58,250 nt of DNA, from positions 1 through 58,250 of the forward strand of contig JAIXXC010000228.1 of the NCBI GenBank assembly GCA_027490985.1, written 5' to 3'. The translations under genes and the position numbers were made by a program. Below, one piece after another: positions 11,553-21,349 of the stretch (its first letter is position 1; each line of letters begins with the position of its first letter). The DNA comes from Verrucomicrobiales bacterium. Lineage in GTDB: Bacteria > Verrucomicrobiota > Verrucomicrobiia > Limisphaerales > UBA9464. A model generated the notes under the pieces. It was not told the DNA's origin. It saw only the letters and a program-made list of their open reading frames with translations, and did no database searches.

Positions 11553-12467
11553 GTGTTCTTCCGAGTCGTTGAATGGTTCCTGTCGGCCCTGCTGGGCGCG
11601 ATCCGCTGCCTGCCGCTGATGACGGTGGCCCGATTGGGGCGCCTGCTGGGCGGTCTGGCCTGCCGGATCGACCGACGTCACCGACTCGTGGCCGAAGACA
11701 ACATCGCCCGGTCCTTCCCCGAGATGAGTCCCGCCGAGGTCCGGGCGCTGGCGCTCGAGAACTTCCGACGGGTGGGAGAGGCCTACGCCTGCGCCATCCG
11801 AACTCCGGGCATGGATCCGAAGGAGTTGGCCGATCGCATCGAGTTCGTGGGGCTTGCCGACCTGCTTCAGAGCGGAGCCGATCGATTGGTCGTGGCGACC
11901 GGCCATTTCGGGGGCTTCGACCTGCTGGCGCATGTTCAAGGGCATTGGCCCGATTGGCGTCTGGCGACCACCTACCGGGCCCAACGATTCGCTCCGCTCA
12001 ACACGGTCCTCCAGCGCTTGCGAAGCCTGACCGGAGTGTGGTTCATCGAACGGCACGACGCGACCCATGCCGTTTCTCGGCTCTTCAGCAATAAAAAGAC
12101 CATTCTGGCCCTGTTCTCGGACCAACACGGTGGGGGTAAGGGGCTGTGGTTGCCCTTTCTCGGGCGTCACAGCTCTTGCAGTCCGGCTCCGGGCGTCATG
12201 GCCTTGCGCTACAAGGCGGCCTTGACCATGGCCATCTGCTACCGCACCGGACTGGCGCGCTGGCGGATCGAAGTCGGTCCGGTGATCCCGACACACAACG
12301 AACAGGGCCAAGAGCGACCCATCGAGGCCATCATCCAGGATGTCCAGATCCAGTACGAGATCGCCGTGCGGCGGGACCCGGCCAACTGGTTCTGGGTGCA
12401 CCGCCGCTGGAAGCCCCCCTCGGCCCATCAACGGGCCCAGAGCCAAGCCACCACTCCCGTGCCATGA
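11553..12467 (+). CDS. LpxL/HtrB-like lysophospholipid (lipid A) acyltransferase
   Basis: HFGGFD (HX4D) motif and family context; GTG start; overlaps waaF by ATGA. Confidence 0.85.
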   Translation: MFFRVVEWFLSALLGAIRCLPLMTVARLGRLLGGLACRIDRRHRLVAEDNIARSFPEMSPAEVRALALENFRRVGEAYACAIRTPGMDPKELADRIEFVGLADLLQSGADRLVVATGHFGGFDLLAHVQGHWPDWRLATTYRAQRFAPLNTVLQRLRSLTGVWFIERHDATHAVSRLFSNKKTILALFSDQHGGGKGLWLPFLGRHSSCSPAPGVMALRYKAALTMAICYRTGLARWRIEVGPVIPTHNEQGQERPIEAIIQDVQIQYEIAVRRDPANWFWVHRRWKPPSAHQRAQSQATTPVP

Positions 12468-13594
12468 ACACCGAAACCCCGGGGCACATCCTCATTCGGG
12501 GCGTGAATTGGCTGGGCGACGCCGTCATGACCACCCCGGCGGTCCTGCGCCTCCGCGAACGATTTCCCGAAGCGCGGATCACCCTGCTCTGCCCAGAAAA
12601 GCTGCAAGACCTGTGGGTCTCCCATCCCGCCGTGGATGCCGTGCGCACCTTCAAGGCCGGTGAGGGGCTCGGTTCGGTCGCCCACGGCCTGCGCTCGATT
12701 GGCGCCGATCTGGCGGTGGTCTTGCCCAACTCGTTCCGATCGGCGCTCGAGGTGTGGTGGGCGGGCATTCCGCGACGGGTCGGTTCCGGACGTTTCCCAC
12801 GGACCCTGTTCCTCACCGACCGCGTCGCGGCCGACCCGGGTGTCGTGCGCATGCGCAAGCGCACCGAGGCGGAGGTGCGGCGGCTGACCGGATCCCCCGG
12901 AGCCCGGCCAACACCCCGCACCGTCTACCCGACCGCGTCCCATCAACTGCACCACTACCTCCGATTGGTGGCCCCTCTGGGGGCCCGACCGGAGCCGCTC
13001 CCGCCCAGCCTCACGCCCCCCCCTGCCGCCACCCGCACGATGACCGATCGACTCGGAATCGCGCTCGGCTCCGGAAAGCCCCTCGTGGGGCTCAATGCCG
13101 GAGCCGAATACGGACCGGCCAAGCGCTGGCCCCTGGAGCGCTTCACTGAAGCGGCCCGCGGACTGGCCCAGCGAACGGGTTGCCACTTCGTGCTGTTCGG
13201 CGGCAAGGCCGATCAGGCCCTCGCGGAAGACCTGAGCAACCGTCTGCAAGGGCTCCCGGTCACCTCGCTGGCCGGCGCCACCACGCTCGCCGAATTGATG
13301 GCGGCCCTGGCCTTGTGTCGGGTGGTGATCACCAACGACACGGGACCCATGCACCTGGCCGCGGCCCTGGGTGTCCCGGTGGTGACGCCGTTCGGCAGCA
13401 CTTCGCCCGAACTCACCGGCCCCGGGCTTCCGGGCGATCCGCGCCACCACCTGCTGCTGGGCTCGGCCTCGTGCGCCCCGTGCTTCCTGCGCCAATGCCC
13501 GGTGGATTTCCGGTGCATGGATTCCATCCCGGCCGATCGCGTGGTGAACGCGGCCCTCGAGGTGCTGTCCGGTCGTTCAGGCACCCCCGCCTGA
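12464..13594 (+). CDS. waaF: lipopolysaccharide heptosyltransferase II
   Basis: ILIRGVNWLGDAVMTTPAVLRLRERFP, GAEYGPAKRWP, NDTGPMHLAAALGVPVV. Confidence 0.93.
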   Translation: MNTETPGHILIRGVNWLGDAVMTTPAVLRLRERFPEARITLLCPEKLQDLWVSHPAVDAVRTFKAGEGLGSVAHGLRSIGADLAVVLPNSFRSALEVWWAGIPRRVGSGRFPRTLFLTDRVAADPGVVRMRKRTEAEVRRLTGSPGARPTPRTVYPTASHQLHHYLRLVAPLGARPEPLPPSLTPPPAATRTMTDRLGIALGSGKPLVGLNAGAEYGPAKRWPLERFTEAARGLAQRTGCHFVLFGGKADQALAEDLSNRLQGLPVTSLAGATTLAELMAALALCRVVITNDTGPMHLAAALGVPVVTPFGSTSPELTGPGLPGDPRHHLLLGSASCAPCFLRQCPVDFRCMDSIPADRVVNAALEVLSGRSGTPA

Positions 13595-13598
13595 GCCC

Positions 13599-13626
13599 GA
13601 TCGACCCCAGCGGATCGACCCCAGCG
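13599..13626. repeat. 14-bp tandem duplication (gatcgaccccagcg x2)
   Basis: direct reading of intergenic sequence after waaF. Confidence 0.8.
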
Positions 13627-13654
13627 GATCCCCCCACCAGGGCGACTCGCTCAG

Positions 13655-13680
13655 GAAGGCCCGGAATGGGCCGGGCTTTC
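13655..13680 (+). terminator. hairpin terminator after waaF
   Basis: gaaggcccgg-aatggg-ccgggctttc, 10-bp stem with one G-U pair. Confidence 0.65.
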
Positions 13681-13805
13681 GGAATCGAGCCCAAGGCCGT
13701 TGATCCGCCTGCCGGACACCCGCCTGGTTGACGCGTTCCGGAGCGACGCGGAGTCCGGGCTTTCCTCCCTGGGGGCAATCCTGCTACAGCCTCCGGTCAC
13801 TCCCC

Positions 13806-16800
13806 ATGCGCAGGTTTCCGCGGTTCCTCATCGCAGGCTGGGCCCTTGGAATGGCCGTCCTGGCCCAATCCCGGGCTCCGGAACCGGTGTGGCGTGAGGT
13901 TCCCGGAGGGCGAATCCGCTCGCTGTCGGTGTCCTCGGGGACGACGGTCGGCTTCACCCGGATGCCATCGACGATCACGGGGGTTTCCGTGACCAACGCG
14001 GTGAGCGAAGCCTCGATGGCCAACAACCGGATCCTGGAGAACGGCTCCGGGGTGGCCCTCGGGGATGTCGATGGAGACGGGCTGTGCGACCTGTATTTCG
14101 CGCGGCTCGAGGGATCCAACGCATTGTACCTCAACCGCGGTGGCTGGCGTTTCGAGCGCCAGGCCGAGGGGGGCGGTGCCGCCTGTGCCGACCAACCGAG
14201 CACGGGCACGGTGTTGGCCGACGTCGATGGCGACGGGGATCTCGATCTGCTGGTCAACGGGATCGGCGTGGGCACGCGACTGTTCCTGAATGACGGATCC
14301 GGACACTTCACCGAATCCACCCGGCACCGGCTCGCGAAACGGCTCGGGGCCACCTCGCTGGCGCTGGCCGACATCGATGGCGATGGCGATCTCGATCTGT
14401 ACGTCACGAATTATCGGACCACCACCTTCAAGGATCATCCGCCCGGATTGCGGGTCGAGGCTCGCCGGGAAGCCGACGGATCCATCCGTGTCACACCGGA
14501 AGACCGGTTCATCGCGGTGGGCGAACGGGACGGCAGCGCCGAGATCCTGGAACGGGGAGAGCGGGACTTCCTCTACCTCAATCGCGGCGGCGGCGACTTC
14601 GCCCCGGTTTCCTGGACCGAAGGCACCTTCCTCGACGAGGACGGTCGCAAACTGGAGTCGCCCCCCACCGACTGGGGCTTGAGCGTGATGTTCCGCGACC
14701 TGAATGGCGACGGGTGGCCCGACCTCTACGTGTGCAACGACTTCGTGCACTGGAAAGACCGCGTCTGGCTCAACCGTGCCGGGGCCGGTTTCCAGGCGGC
14801 TCCGCGCACCCTCTTCCGGAACCAGAGCCTCAGCTCCATGGCCGTGGACGCGGCCGACCTCAATCGCGACGGCCTGGTGGACCTCTTCGTGGTGGACATG
14901 GTCAGCCGCGATCAGGAGCGCCGGGCCTGGCAGCGGCCGAACACCATGGCCTCGGTGTTGCGCCCGCCGGTCCAAGATCCGGCCTTCCGGCCCGAAGTCA
15001 CCCGCAACACCTTGCATGTGGCGCGGGCCGGAGGTCCCTTCGCCGAGATCGCCCAGTTCGCGGGTCTGGCCGCCACCGAGTGGTCATGGAGCGCGGTCTT
15101 CATCGATGTGGATCTGGACGGGTGGGAAGACCTGCTGGTGGCCAACGGCAACGCCCACGATGTGCAGCATGCCGACATCCTGGCCGCCCAATCGCGGGAG
15201 CGGAGCACTCCCAGCGCCGAACAACGGCTGCGGAACCTCTCGCGATTCCCGCGACTCGACACCGCCAACCTCGCCTTCCGCAATCAGCACAACCTGCGAT
15301 TCGAAGACCGCAGTCGGGAATGGGGCTTCCAGGATCGCGGCGTGACCACGGCCATGGCGCTGGCCGACCTCGACAACGATGGCGACCTCGATGTGGTGAC
15401 CTGCAATCTGGGCGACGCCGTGGGCCTCCACCGCAACGAATCCGGCGCCCCGCGGGTGGCGGTGAGCCTGAAGGGCACCGGCGGCAACACGCACGGGATC
15501 GGCGCTCGCATCGTCGTCGAAGGGGGCCCGGTTTCCCAAAGCCAGGAAATGGCCGCCGGAGGGCGTTATCTGTCCGGAGACCAGGCCTTGAGGGTCTTCG
15601 CCGCCCGACCCGATCGGCCTCTGACGGTCGAAGTCCATTGGCCCGGCGACACGATCAGCCGGATGACCGGCATCCCGCCCAACTCGCACCTCGAGATCCG
15701 GGAAGATTCAGCCCGCCCTCTGGCCAAGACCCCGTCGGCAGCCACTGGTGCAGATGCCGTCACCAGCACAGGCGACGGATTGTTCGAGGAAATCTCCGCC
15801 GCACTGAACCATCGCGATCCACCGCGCCCGTCCCAGGATCTGGAACGGCAACCCCTGCTGCCTCGAACCCTGTCCACCGAAGGACCGGGAGTGGCCTTCT
15901 TCGACATCGACACCGACGGATTCGACGACCTGCTCCTGGCCGGACGCGGAGAATGGCTCGTTTTCCGGAACGACCGCGCCGGGGGCTTCCAACCGAGACC
16001 CGACCTGAGCCTCAAGGCCGGGCAGGCCCATTCCGTGACCGGCATCGCCGCCGCCTTGGACCGGCAGGGAATCGCGCTGGCCACCGGTCATCAACCGACC
16101 GCCGGGAGCAACGGTCCCGCGGCCCTGGGCTCACTGCTGCGGACCAACCAATCCCAGAGCCTCGGCGAGTCGCTTCAGGCTTCGGGCAGCGTCGTCCTGG
16201 CCGACTGGGATTCCGACGGAGCGCTGGATCTGGCGGTAGCCGGTCGATACCTCCCCGGGCGCTGGCCCGAATCGGCCGACACACGCCTTTTCCGAAACCA
16301 GGGTGGCCAGTACACCCCCTGGATCACTCTCACCAACACCGGTCTGGCCACGGGGTTGATCGGCACCGACCTCACGGGCGACGGCAAACCGGAGTTGGTC
16401 GTGGCGGCCGAATTCGGGCCGTTGCGGTTTTTCCAATCCGACGGAACGACGCTGCGCCCCTGGAATCCGGCGTTGATGACCGCCGACGGCCGCTCTGCCG
16501 ACTGGCTCGACTACCAGGGACGCTGGACCGGGCTCACCGCGGCCGACTTCGACAACGACGGCCGACTCGACCTCGCCGCCGGCAACTGGGGCTGGAACTT
16601 CGGCGAAGGCCGCATCGACCCCGCTCGGGATCCGGTGCGCATCACCTATGCGGAGTTCCTGCCGGGCACGGTCGCTCCGCTGATCCACGCCTGGGATCCG
16701 GTCCACCGACGCGAGGTACCCTGGCGGGAACTGTCGGCCGTCCGCGAAGCCTTGCCGTTCGCCGCCGAGACGGTTCCCTCCCATGAGGCCTATGGTCGGG

Positions 16801-17501
16801 GTGGTCTGGAACGCTTGCTGGGCCCCCACGCTCAAGGCGCGCACCGGGTGGAGTCGCGGTGGCACGCGTCCACGGTGTTCCTCAACCGGGGCGATCGCTT
16901 CGAGGTCCGGGCCCTGCCGGCCGAAGCCCAGTGGGCCCCGGCCTTCGGCCTCACCGCCGCCGATTTCAATGGCGACGGCTTCCAGGATCTCTTCCTCGCG
17001 CAGAACTTCTTCGGGGTCGACGCCGAGACCTCCCGGCATGACGCCGGCTTGGGCCTCCTGTTGACCGGGGATGGTCGCGGGAATTTCAAGGCCCTGTCTC
17101 CGGCGGCCTCCGGCATCGTGTTGCCCGGCGAGGGCCGAGGCAGTGCGGTCGGTGATTTCGACCTCGATGGGCGGGTCGATCTCGTGGTCACCCAGCAGGC
17201 CGGTCCCACCGCCCTGCTCCACAACCGCGCCGCCCGCCCGGGCTGGGGATTGCGGCTCGAGCAACCCGGCTCGAATCCGCTGGCCATCGGTGCGGTGGTG
17301 CGCGCCGAATTCGGCAGCGCCAGCGGGCCGGCCATCGAAATCCGGGCCGGCTCGGGCTGGTGGTCGCAAGACTCGTCGCGGGTGCTGATCACCGGCCTCC
17401 AGCCCCCCACCGCGGTCCACATCCGCTGGCCCGGAGGCGCCCAACAACGCCATCCGTGGAGCCCGAATGTCCGGGAGATGCGCATCCGCCGGGTCCCTTG
17501 A
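13806..17501 (+). CDS. exported CRTAC1/VCBS (FG-GAP) repeat protein with ASPIC/UnbV-like segments
   Basis: signal peptide; many DxDGDGxxDL calcium-binding FG-GAP motifs (DVDGDGLCDLY, DVDGDGDLDLL, DIDGDGDLDLY, DFNGDGFQDLF). Confidence 0.9.
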   Translation: MRRFPRFLIAGWALGMAVLAQSRAPEPVWREVPGGRIRSLSVSSGTTVGFTRMPSTITGVSVTNAVSEASMANNRILENGSGVALGDVDGDGLCDLYFARLEGSNALYLNRGGWRFERQAEGGGAACADQPSTGTVLADVDGDGDLDLLVNGIGVGTRLFLNDGSGHFTESTRHRLAKRLGATSLALADIDGDGDLDLYVTNYRTTTFKDHPPGLRVEARREADGSIRVTPEDRFIAVGERDGSAEILERGERDFLYLNRGGGDFAPVSWTEGTFLDEDGRKLESPPTDWGLSVMFRDLNGDGWPDLYVCNDFVHWKDRVWLNRAGAGFQAAPRTLFRNQSLSSMAVDAADLNRDGLVDLFVVDMVSRDQERRAWQRPNTMASVLRPPVQDPAFRPEVTRNTLHVARAGGPFAEIAQFAGLAATEWSWSAVFIDVDLDGWEDLLVANGNAHDVQHADILAAQSRERSTPSAEQRLRNLSRFPRLDTANLAFRNQHNLRFEDRSREWGFQDRGVTTAMALADLDNDGDLDVVTCNLGDAVGLHRNESGAPRVAVSLKGTGGNTHGIGARIVVEGGPVSQSQEMAAGGRYLSGDQALRVFAARPDRPLTVEVHWPGDTISRMTGIPPNSHLEIREDSARPLAKTPSAATGADAVTSTGDGLFEEISAALNHRDPPRPSQDLERQPLLPRTLSTEGPGVAFFDIDTDGFDDLLLAGRGEWLVFRNDRAGGFQPRPDLSLKAGQAHSVTGIAAALDRQGIALATGHQPTAGSNGPAALGSLLRTNQSQSLGESLQASGSVVLADWDSDGALDLAVAGRYLPGRWPESADTRLFRNQGGQYTPWITLTNTGLATGLIGTDLTGDGKPELVVAAEFGPLRFFQSDGTTLRPWNPALMTADGRSADWLDYQGRWTGLTAADFDNDGRLDLAAGNWGWNFGEGRIDPARDPVRITYAEFLPGTVAPLIHAWDPVHRREVPWRELSAVREALPFAAETVPSHEAYGRGGLERLLGPHAQGAHRVESRWHASTVFLNRGDRFEVRALPAEAQWAPAFGLTAADFNGDGFQDLFLAQNFFGVDAETSRHDAGLGLLLTGDGRGNFKALSPAASGIVLPGEGRGSAVGDFDLDGRVDLVVTQQAGPTALLHNRAARPGWGLRLEQPGSNPLAIGAVVRAEFGSASGPAIEIRAGSGWWSQDSSRVLITGLQPPTAVHIRWPGGAQQRHPWSPNVREMRIRRVP

Positions 17502-17556
17502 TCCCGCCGGTTTCCTGTTTGCCCGCTCGGAGGCCTTGGCGGATTGTCAGGGCCGA

Positions 17557-18090
17557 ATGTCGTATTCCGAAGACCTCATCCTCCGTGCCCGGCGGGTTCG
17601 CCTGTTCCTCTGCGACGTCGACGGGGTGCTCACCGACGCGACCGTGAGCATGGGTGGCGGATCCGAGACCAAGGTGTTCCACATCCGGGATGGTCTGGGG
17701 CTCCGGCTGCTGCAGACCGAGGCCTCCATCCGCGTGGGCTGGGTTTCGGCCCGTCCGAGCGAAGCCACCGTCCAGCGGGCCCAGGATCTGAAGATCGATT
17801 TCCTGCATCAGTCCTCCGGCCCGAAGGTCGCCGCGATCGAAGCCTGGCTGAAGGAGACGAACGTCACCTGGGACGAGGTGCTTTACATGGGGGACGATTG
17901 GGTGGATCTGGCCGCGCTCAAGCGGGCCGGGCTGGCCATCGCCCCGGCCGATGCCATCGACGAGGCCCGCCGCATCGCCCATTGGGTCACCCAGAAACCC
18001 GGAGGCCACGGCGCCGTCCGTGAGGCGGTCGATCTGCTGCTCAAGGCCCAAGGGCACTGGGAACGGATGATCGAGAAATTCGCTTCCTAA
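17557..18090 (+). CDS. kdsC: KdsC-type 3-deoxy-D-manno-octulosonate 8-phosphate phosphatase (HAD)
   Basis: VRLFLCDVDGVLTDATVSM, FHIRDGLGLRLL, YMGDDWVDLAAL. Confidence 0.88.
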   Translation: MSYSEDLILRARRVRLFLCDVDGVLTDATVSMGGGSETKVFHIRDGLGLRLLQTEASIRVGWVSARPSEATVQRAQDLKIDFLHQSSGPKVAAIEAWLKETNVTWDEVLYMGDDWVDLAALKRAGLAIAPADAIDEARRIAHWVTQKPGGHGAVREAVDLLLKAQGHWERMIEKFAS

Positions 18091-18120
18091 CCCGCGGCCC
18101 CGATTCCAAGACTTCGCACC

Positions 18121-18645
18121 ATGTCCTTGTCTCGCCTCCGATCGCCGCTGGTCTCCCTGCTGGGACTCCTGGCCCACGGGGCCTTGGCCGAGGGAGCCGG
18201 AACCAACGGCGCCCCGGGCGCACTCCCGGCGACAGCCCCCAGCGGTGCCGCGGCCGCCACGATCCGGCAGTGGGGCATCAGCCTGCGCGACAGCGTGACA
18301 GGCCGCCTCCAATTGAGATTCTCATCGACCGAAGCCACCCCCGTCGCCTCGGGCAAGGGAGGTCTGGTCCCGGCGTTGTGGGATGTCACGGGCCTCCGCC
18401 TTGAGTCCTTCCGCCCCGACGAGACCTCCGACTTCATCATCGAATCGCCCTCCTGCCGGGTGAATGTGGCCCAGCACGACGTCGGTTCACCCGGCACCTT
18501 CACCGCCCGACGGGAAACCGACGGCATCGCCGTGAACGGCCGCGGATTTCAATTCGAGGGTGCCGAACGTCGGCTCACCGTCACCAACTCGGTCCACATC
18601 GAACTGCGCACCCGCCTCTTCCAGCCCAAAACCGCAACCCCATGA
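18121..18645 (+). CDS. LptC-like LPS export protein (divergent)
   Basis: signal sequence, small exported protein between kdsC and lptA; ATGA overlap with lptA. Confidence 0.6.
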   Translation: MSLSRLRSPLVSLLGLLAHGALAEGAGTNGAPGALPATAPSGAAAATIRQWGISLRDSVTGRLQLRFSSTEATPVASGKGGLVPALWDVTGLRLESFRPDETSDFIIESPSCRVNVAQHDVGSPGTFTARRETDGIAVNGRGFQFEGAERRLTVTNSVHIELRTRLFQPKTATP

Positions 18646-19232
18646 TCCGCCGCGTCCTCGCTCCCCTCTTCGGCCCCTTCCTGGCTTCAGTCCTGGCCCT
18701 GTCTCTGGGCTCCGGTTCGGCACAGGCCCAGCAACAGGACAAGATCCTGTTGTCCGCCACCAACTGCGTGCTGGAACTCGAAAAGGGCGTCTACCACCTC
18801 TGGGACCATGTCCGGGTGGAATCCCCCGGGGTCCTGCTCATCACCTGCGACGACCTCCGGGCTTCCCTGCCCCAGGACAAGGCCTCGGGCGCTGCGAGCC
18901 CCCTGCCCACCGGAGGCAAACTCCAGTCGCTCATCGCCTCGGGCGGAGTGGCGATCGAACTGTACCAGCCCGGTGCGAACGGCTCGACCAATGTGGTGCG
19001 GGCCTTCGGCAAGCAGGCCGAATACGGCTCCCAGGAGGAGATCCTGATCCTGACCGGAGAACCCCGCATCGAAACGGCCTCGGGCTCCATGATCGGCACC
19101 GAAGCGCTCATCTACGACCTCAAGTCCCGGACGATGCGCAACCGCGGATCCTATCGCATCGAACTCAGGTCGGACATCCTGAAGGGGTCGACGCTCTTCA
19201 ACCGCGGAACCAACGCCCCGAAATCCCGCTGA
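18642..19232 (+). CDS. lptA: LptA/OstA-like periplasmic LPS transport protein
   Basis: signal peptide and OstA-like pattern (GTEALIYDLKSRTMRNRGSYRIEL); position immediately before lptB. Confidence 0.72.
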   Translation: MIRRVLAPLFGPFLASVLALSLGSGSAQAQQQDKILLSATNCVLELEKGVYHLWDHVRVESPGVLLITCDDLRASLPQDKASGAASPLPTGGKLQSLIASGGVAIELYQPGANGSTNVVRAFGKQAEYGSQEEILILTGEPRIETASGSMIGTEALIYDLKSRTMRNRGSYRIELRSDILKGSTLFNRGTNAPKSR

Positions 19233-19234
19233 CC

Positions 19235-19993
19235 ATGGCCACCGCAGCCCAGAGCGCCCCCAAGGATCCGACGCCGCTCCTGTCGGTCGACGGACTGGCC
19301 AAGGCCTACTCGGGCCGCCGGGTGGTCGACGGCGTGTCGATCCACGTCGGAGCCGGCGAGATCGTCGGCCTGCTCGGCCCCAACGGCGCGGGCAAGACCA
19401 CGTCATTCAACATGACCGTGGGTCTGGTCCGACCCGACGCCGGTTCGGTGAAGTTCCTCGGCACCGACATCACCCGGCTGCCGATGCATCGCCGGGCGCG
19501 CCTGGGCATCGGGTATCTCACCCAGGAGCCGAGCGTGTTCCGCAAGCTCACCGTCGAGCAGAACATCCTGGCCATCCTCGAGACCTGCGAGGGGTCGGCC
19601 GCCGATCGGCGATCCCGATTGGCCCACCTCCTCGACGAATTGGATCTGGCGCGACTGGCCAAGAGCTACGCCTACCAGCTGAGCGGCGGTGAGAAACGTC
19701 GACTGGAGATCACCCGGGCGCTGGTGACCTCGCCCCGCCTGCTGCTGCTCGACGAACCCTTCGCGGGCATCGACCCGATCGCCGTGTACGAGGTGCAGAA
19801 GATCGTCCGGCGTCTGCGCGAGCGGGGGTTGGGCATCCTCATCACCGACCACAACGTGCGCGAGACGCTCCGGCTGGTCGATCGGGCCTACGTCATCCAT
19901 CAAGGCCGGGTCCTGGTCGAGGGCACGGCCGAGTTCCTCGTCAACGATCCCAAGGCCCGGGACATCTACCTCGGGCCCGACTTCAACATGTGA
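19235..19993 (+). CDS. lptB: LPS export ABC transporter ATP-binding protein
   Basis: GLLGPNGAGKTTSFNM, RLGIGYLTQEPSVFRKLTVEQNI, LSGGEKRRLEITRAL, GIDPIAV, ITDHNVRETL. Confidence 0.96.
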   Translation: MATAAQSAPKDPTPLLSVDGLAKAYSGRRVVDGVSIHVGAGEIVGLLGPNGAGKTTSFNMTVGLVRPDAGSVKFLGTDITRLPMHRRARLGIGYLTQEPSVFRKLTVEQNILAILETCEGSAADRRSRLAHLLDELDLARLAKSYAYQLSGGEKRRLEITRALVTSPRLLLLDEPFAGIDPIAVYEVQKIVRRLRERGLGILITDHNVRETLRLVDRAYVIHQGRVLVEGTAEFLVNDPKARDIYLGPDFNM

Positions 19994-20013
19994 CATCCCG
20001 CAGGTCCCAGCCC

Positions 20014-20955
20014 ATGAAACCGTCCAACGTCACCGTCGAGAAATTCTACACCGACCACGCCGGACCCCTCGGGCTGAACCTGCTCACCGGGGGCAACTCG
20101 CTCGACCGGCTCATCCAGGAGCCCACGGTGAACCGCCCCGGCCTGGCGCTGGCCGGATTCCGCCGCTACTTCGCCAACAAACGGGTGCAGGTGCTCGGGG
20201 CGGTCGAGACTTCCTACCTGCGTTCCATCGAGCCCGACCTGCGTCGCCAGCGTTACAACGAGCTCTTCCGCTACAAGATCCCCTGCGTGGTGCTCTGCCG
20301 GGGCATCCGCCCGGAGCCGGAATTCCTGGCCGCGGCCGACGACCGCGGAGTGCCGGTGTTCCAGACCGAACTGGTGACCATGAAGTTCATCAGTCAGGCC
20401 ACGTTGGCCCTGGAGCAGTTGTTCGCCCCGCGGACGCAGATCCACGGCTGCATGGTCGATATCCAGGGCATCGGCGTGATCATCCAGGGCGAGAGCGGGA
20501 TCGGCAAAAGCGAGGCCGTGCTCGGGCTGCTGGAGCGGGGTCACAGCCTGGTCTGCGACGACATCGTCTGCCTCACCCTGGCCGACGGCAAAGAGCTCTT
20601 CGGCACCGGCAAGACCATCACCCGCAACCTCATGGAGGTGCGGGGCATCGGCATCATCGATGTCGCCGCCCTGTTCGGCGTCGCCGCCATCCGCGCCGAG
20701 AAGCGCGTGGATCTGGCGGTGACCCTGAAGGCCTGGGAAAAGGCCGGGGAGATCGACCGCCTGGGGCTGGATCAGGGACATGCGAACTTCCTCGGGATCG
20801 ACATTCCGCACATGGACCTGCCCGTGCGCCCCGGTCGCGACATCGCCCGGGTCGTCGAGGTCGCCGCGCTGCACACCAAGCTCAAGCTCAGCGGCATCAA
20901 CCCGGCCGAAGACCTGCAGCGGCGCCTGATGATGCAGATGAACCCCCGACTGTAG
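20014..20955 (+). CDS. hprK: HPr kinase/phosphorylase
   Basis: GESGIGKSEAVLGLLERGHSLVCDD and MEVRGIGIIDVAALFG motifs. Confidence 0.93.
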   Translation: MKPSNVTVEKFYTDHAGPLGLNLLTGGNSLDRLIQEPTVNRPGLALAGFRRYFANKRVQVLGAVETSYLRSIEPDLRRQRYNELFRYKIPCVVLCRGIRPEPEFLAAADDRGVPVFQTELVTMKFISQATLALEQLFAPRTQIHGCMVDIQGIGVIIQGESGIGKSEAVLGLLERGHSLVCDDIVCLTLADGKELFGTGKTITRNLMEVRGIGIIDVAALFGVAAIRAEKRVDLAVTLKAWEKAGEIDRLGLDQGHANFLGIDIPHMDLPVRPGRDIARVVEVAALHTKLKLSGINPAEDLQRRLMMQMNPRL

Positions 20956-20981
20956 CCCCCCCCTTCACCCGACCGCGGCCC

Positions 20982-21326
20982 ATGTACGAGTCCCGGACCG
21001 AAACCCCGATCCACAGCCGCCGATTCGTCGGTCGCCTGCTGGTCCATCTCGGCGTGGCTGTCGGTCTGTTGACCCTCTCGCTGGCCGGCGGGATGGCGGG
21101 CTACATGGCCCTCGAAGATCTCCCGGCCATCGACGCCTTCCTCAACGCCTCGATGTTGCTCGGGGGTATGGGCCCGGTGACCCCTCCCAAGACCGAGGCG
21201 GGCAAACTCTTCGCCGGTTGCTACGCGCTCTACGCCGGGCTGGTCTTCATCGTGACGGCCGCGCTGATCTTCACCCCGATCGTGCACCGGGTGCTGCATC
21301 AGTTCCATTGGGACGACGAAGACTGA
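20982..21326 (+). CDS. small 2TM membrane protein resembling an ion-channel pore module with a non-canonical filter
   Basis: two hydrophobic helices flanking AFLNASMLLGGMGPVTPPKTEAGKLFAGCYALYAGLVF. Confidence 0.6.
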   Translation: MYESRTETPIHSRRFVGRLLVHLGVAVGLLTLSLAGGMAGYMALEDLPAIDAFLNASMLLGGMGPVTPPKTEAGKLFAGCYALYAGLVFIVTAALIFTPIVHRVLHQFHWDDED

Positions 21327-21349
21327 ACCGCCCGGAGTCGGATCCCCCT

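Noticed and set aside
8547-12446. Long minus-strand ORFs (729 and 557 aa) opposite thrS, the helicase and the acyltransferase
   Set aside because: Low-complexity shadow translations of well-supported plus-strand genes
13599-13626. 14-bp tandem duplication as a possible CRISPR or attachment site
   Set aside because: Only two adjacent units with no spacer; simple slippage is enough to explain it
14714-16786. 690-aa alternate-frame ORF inside the CRTAC1-like gene
   Set aside because: Arg/Pro-rich frame-shifted translation of FG-GAP repeats, not an independent gene
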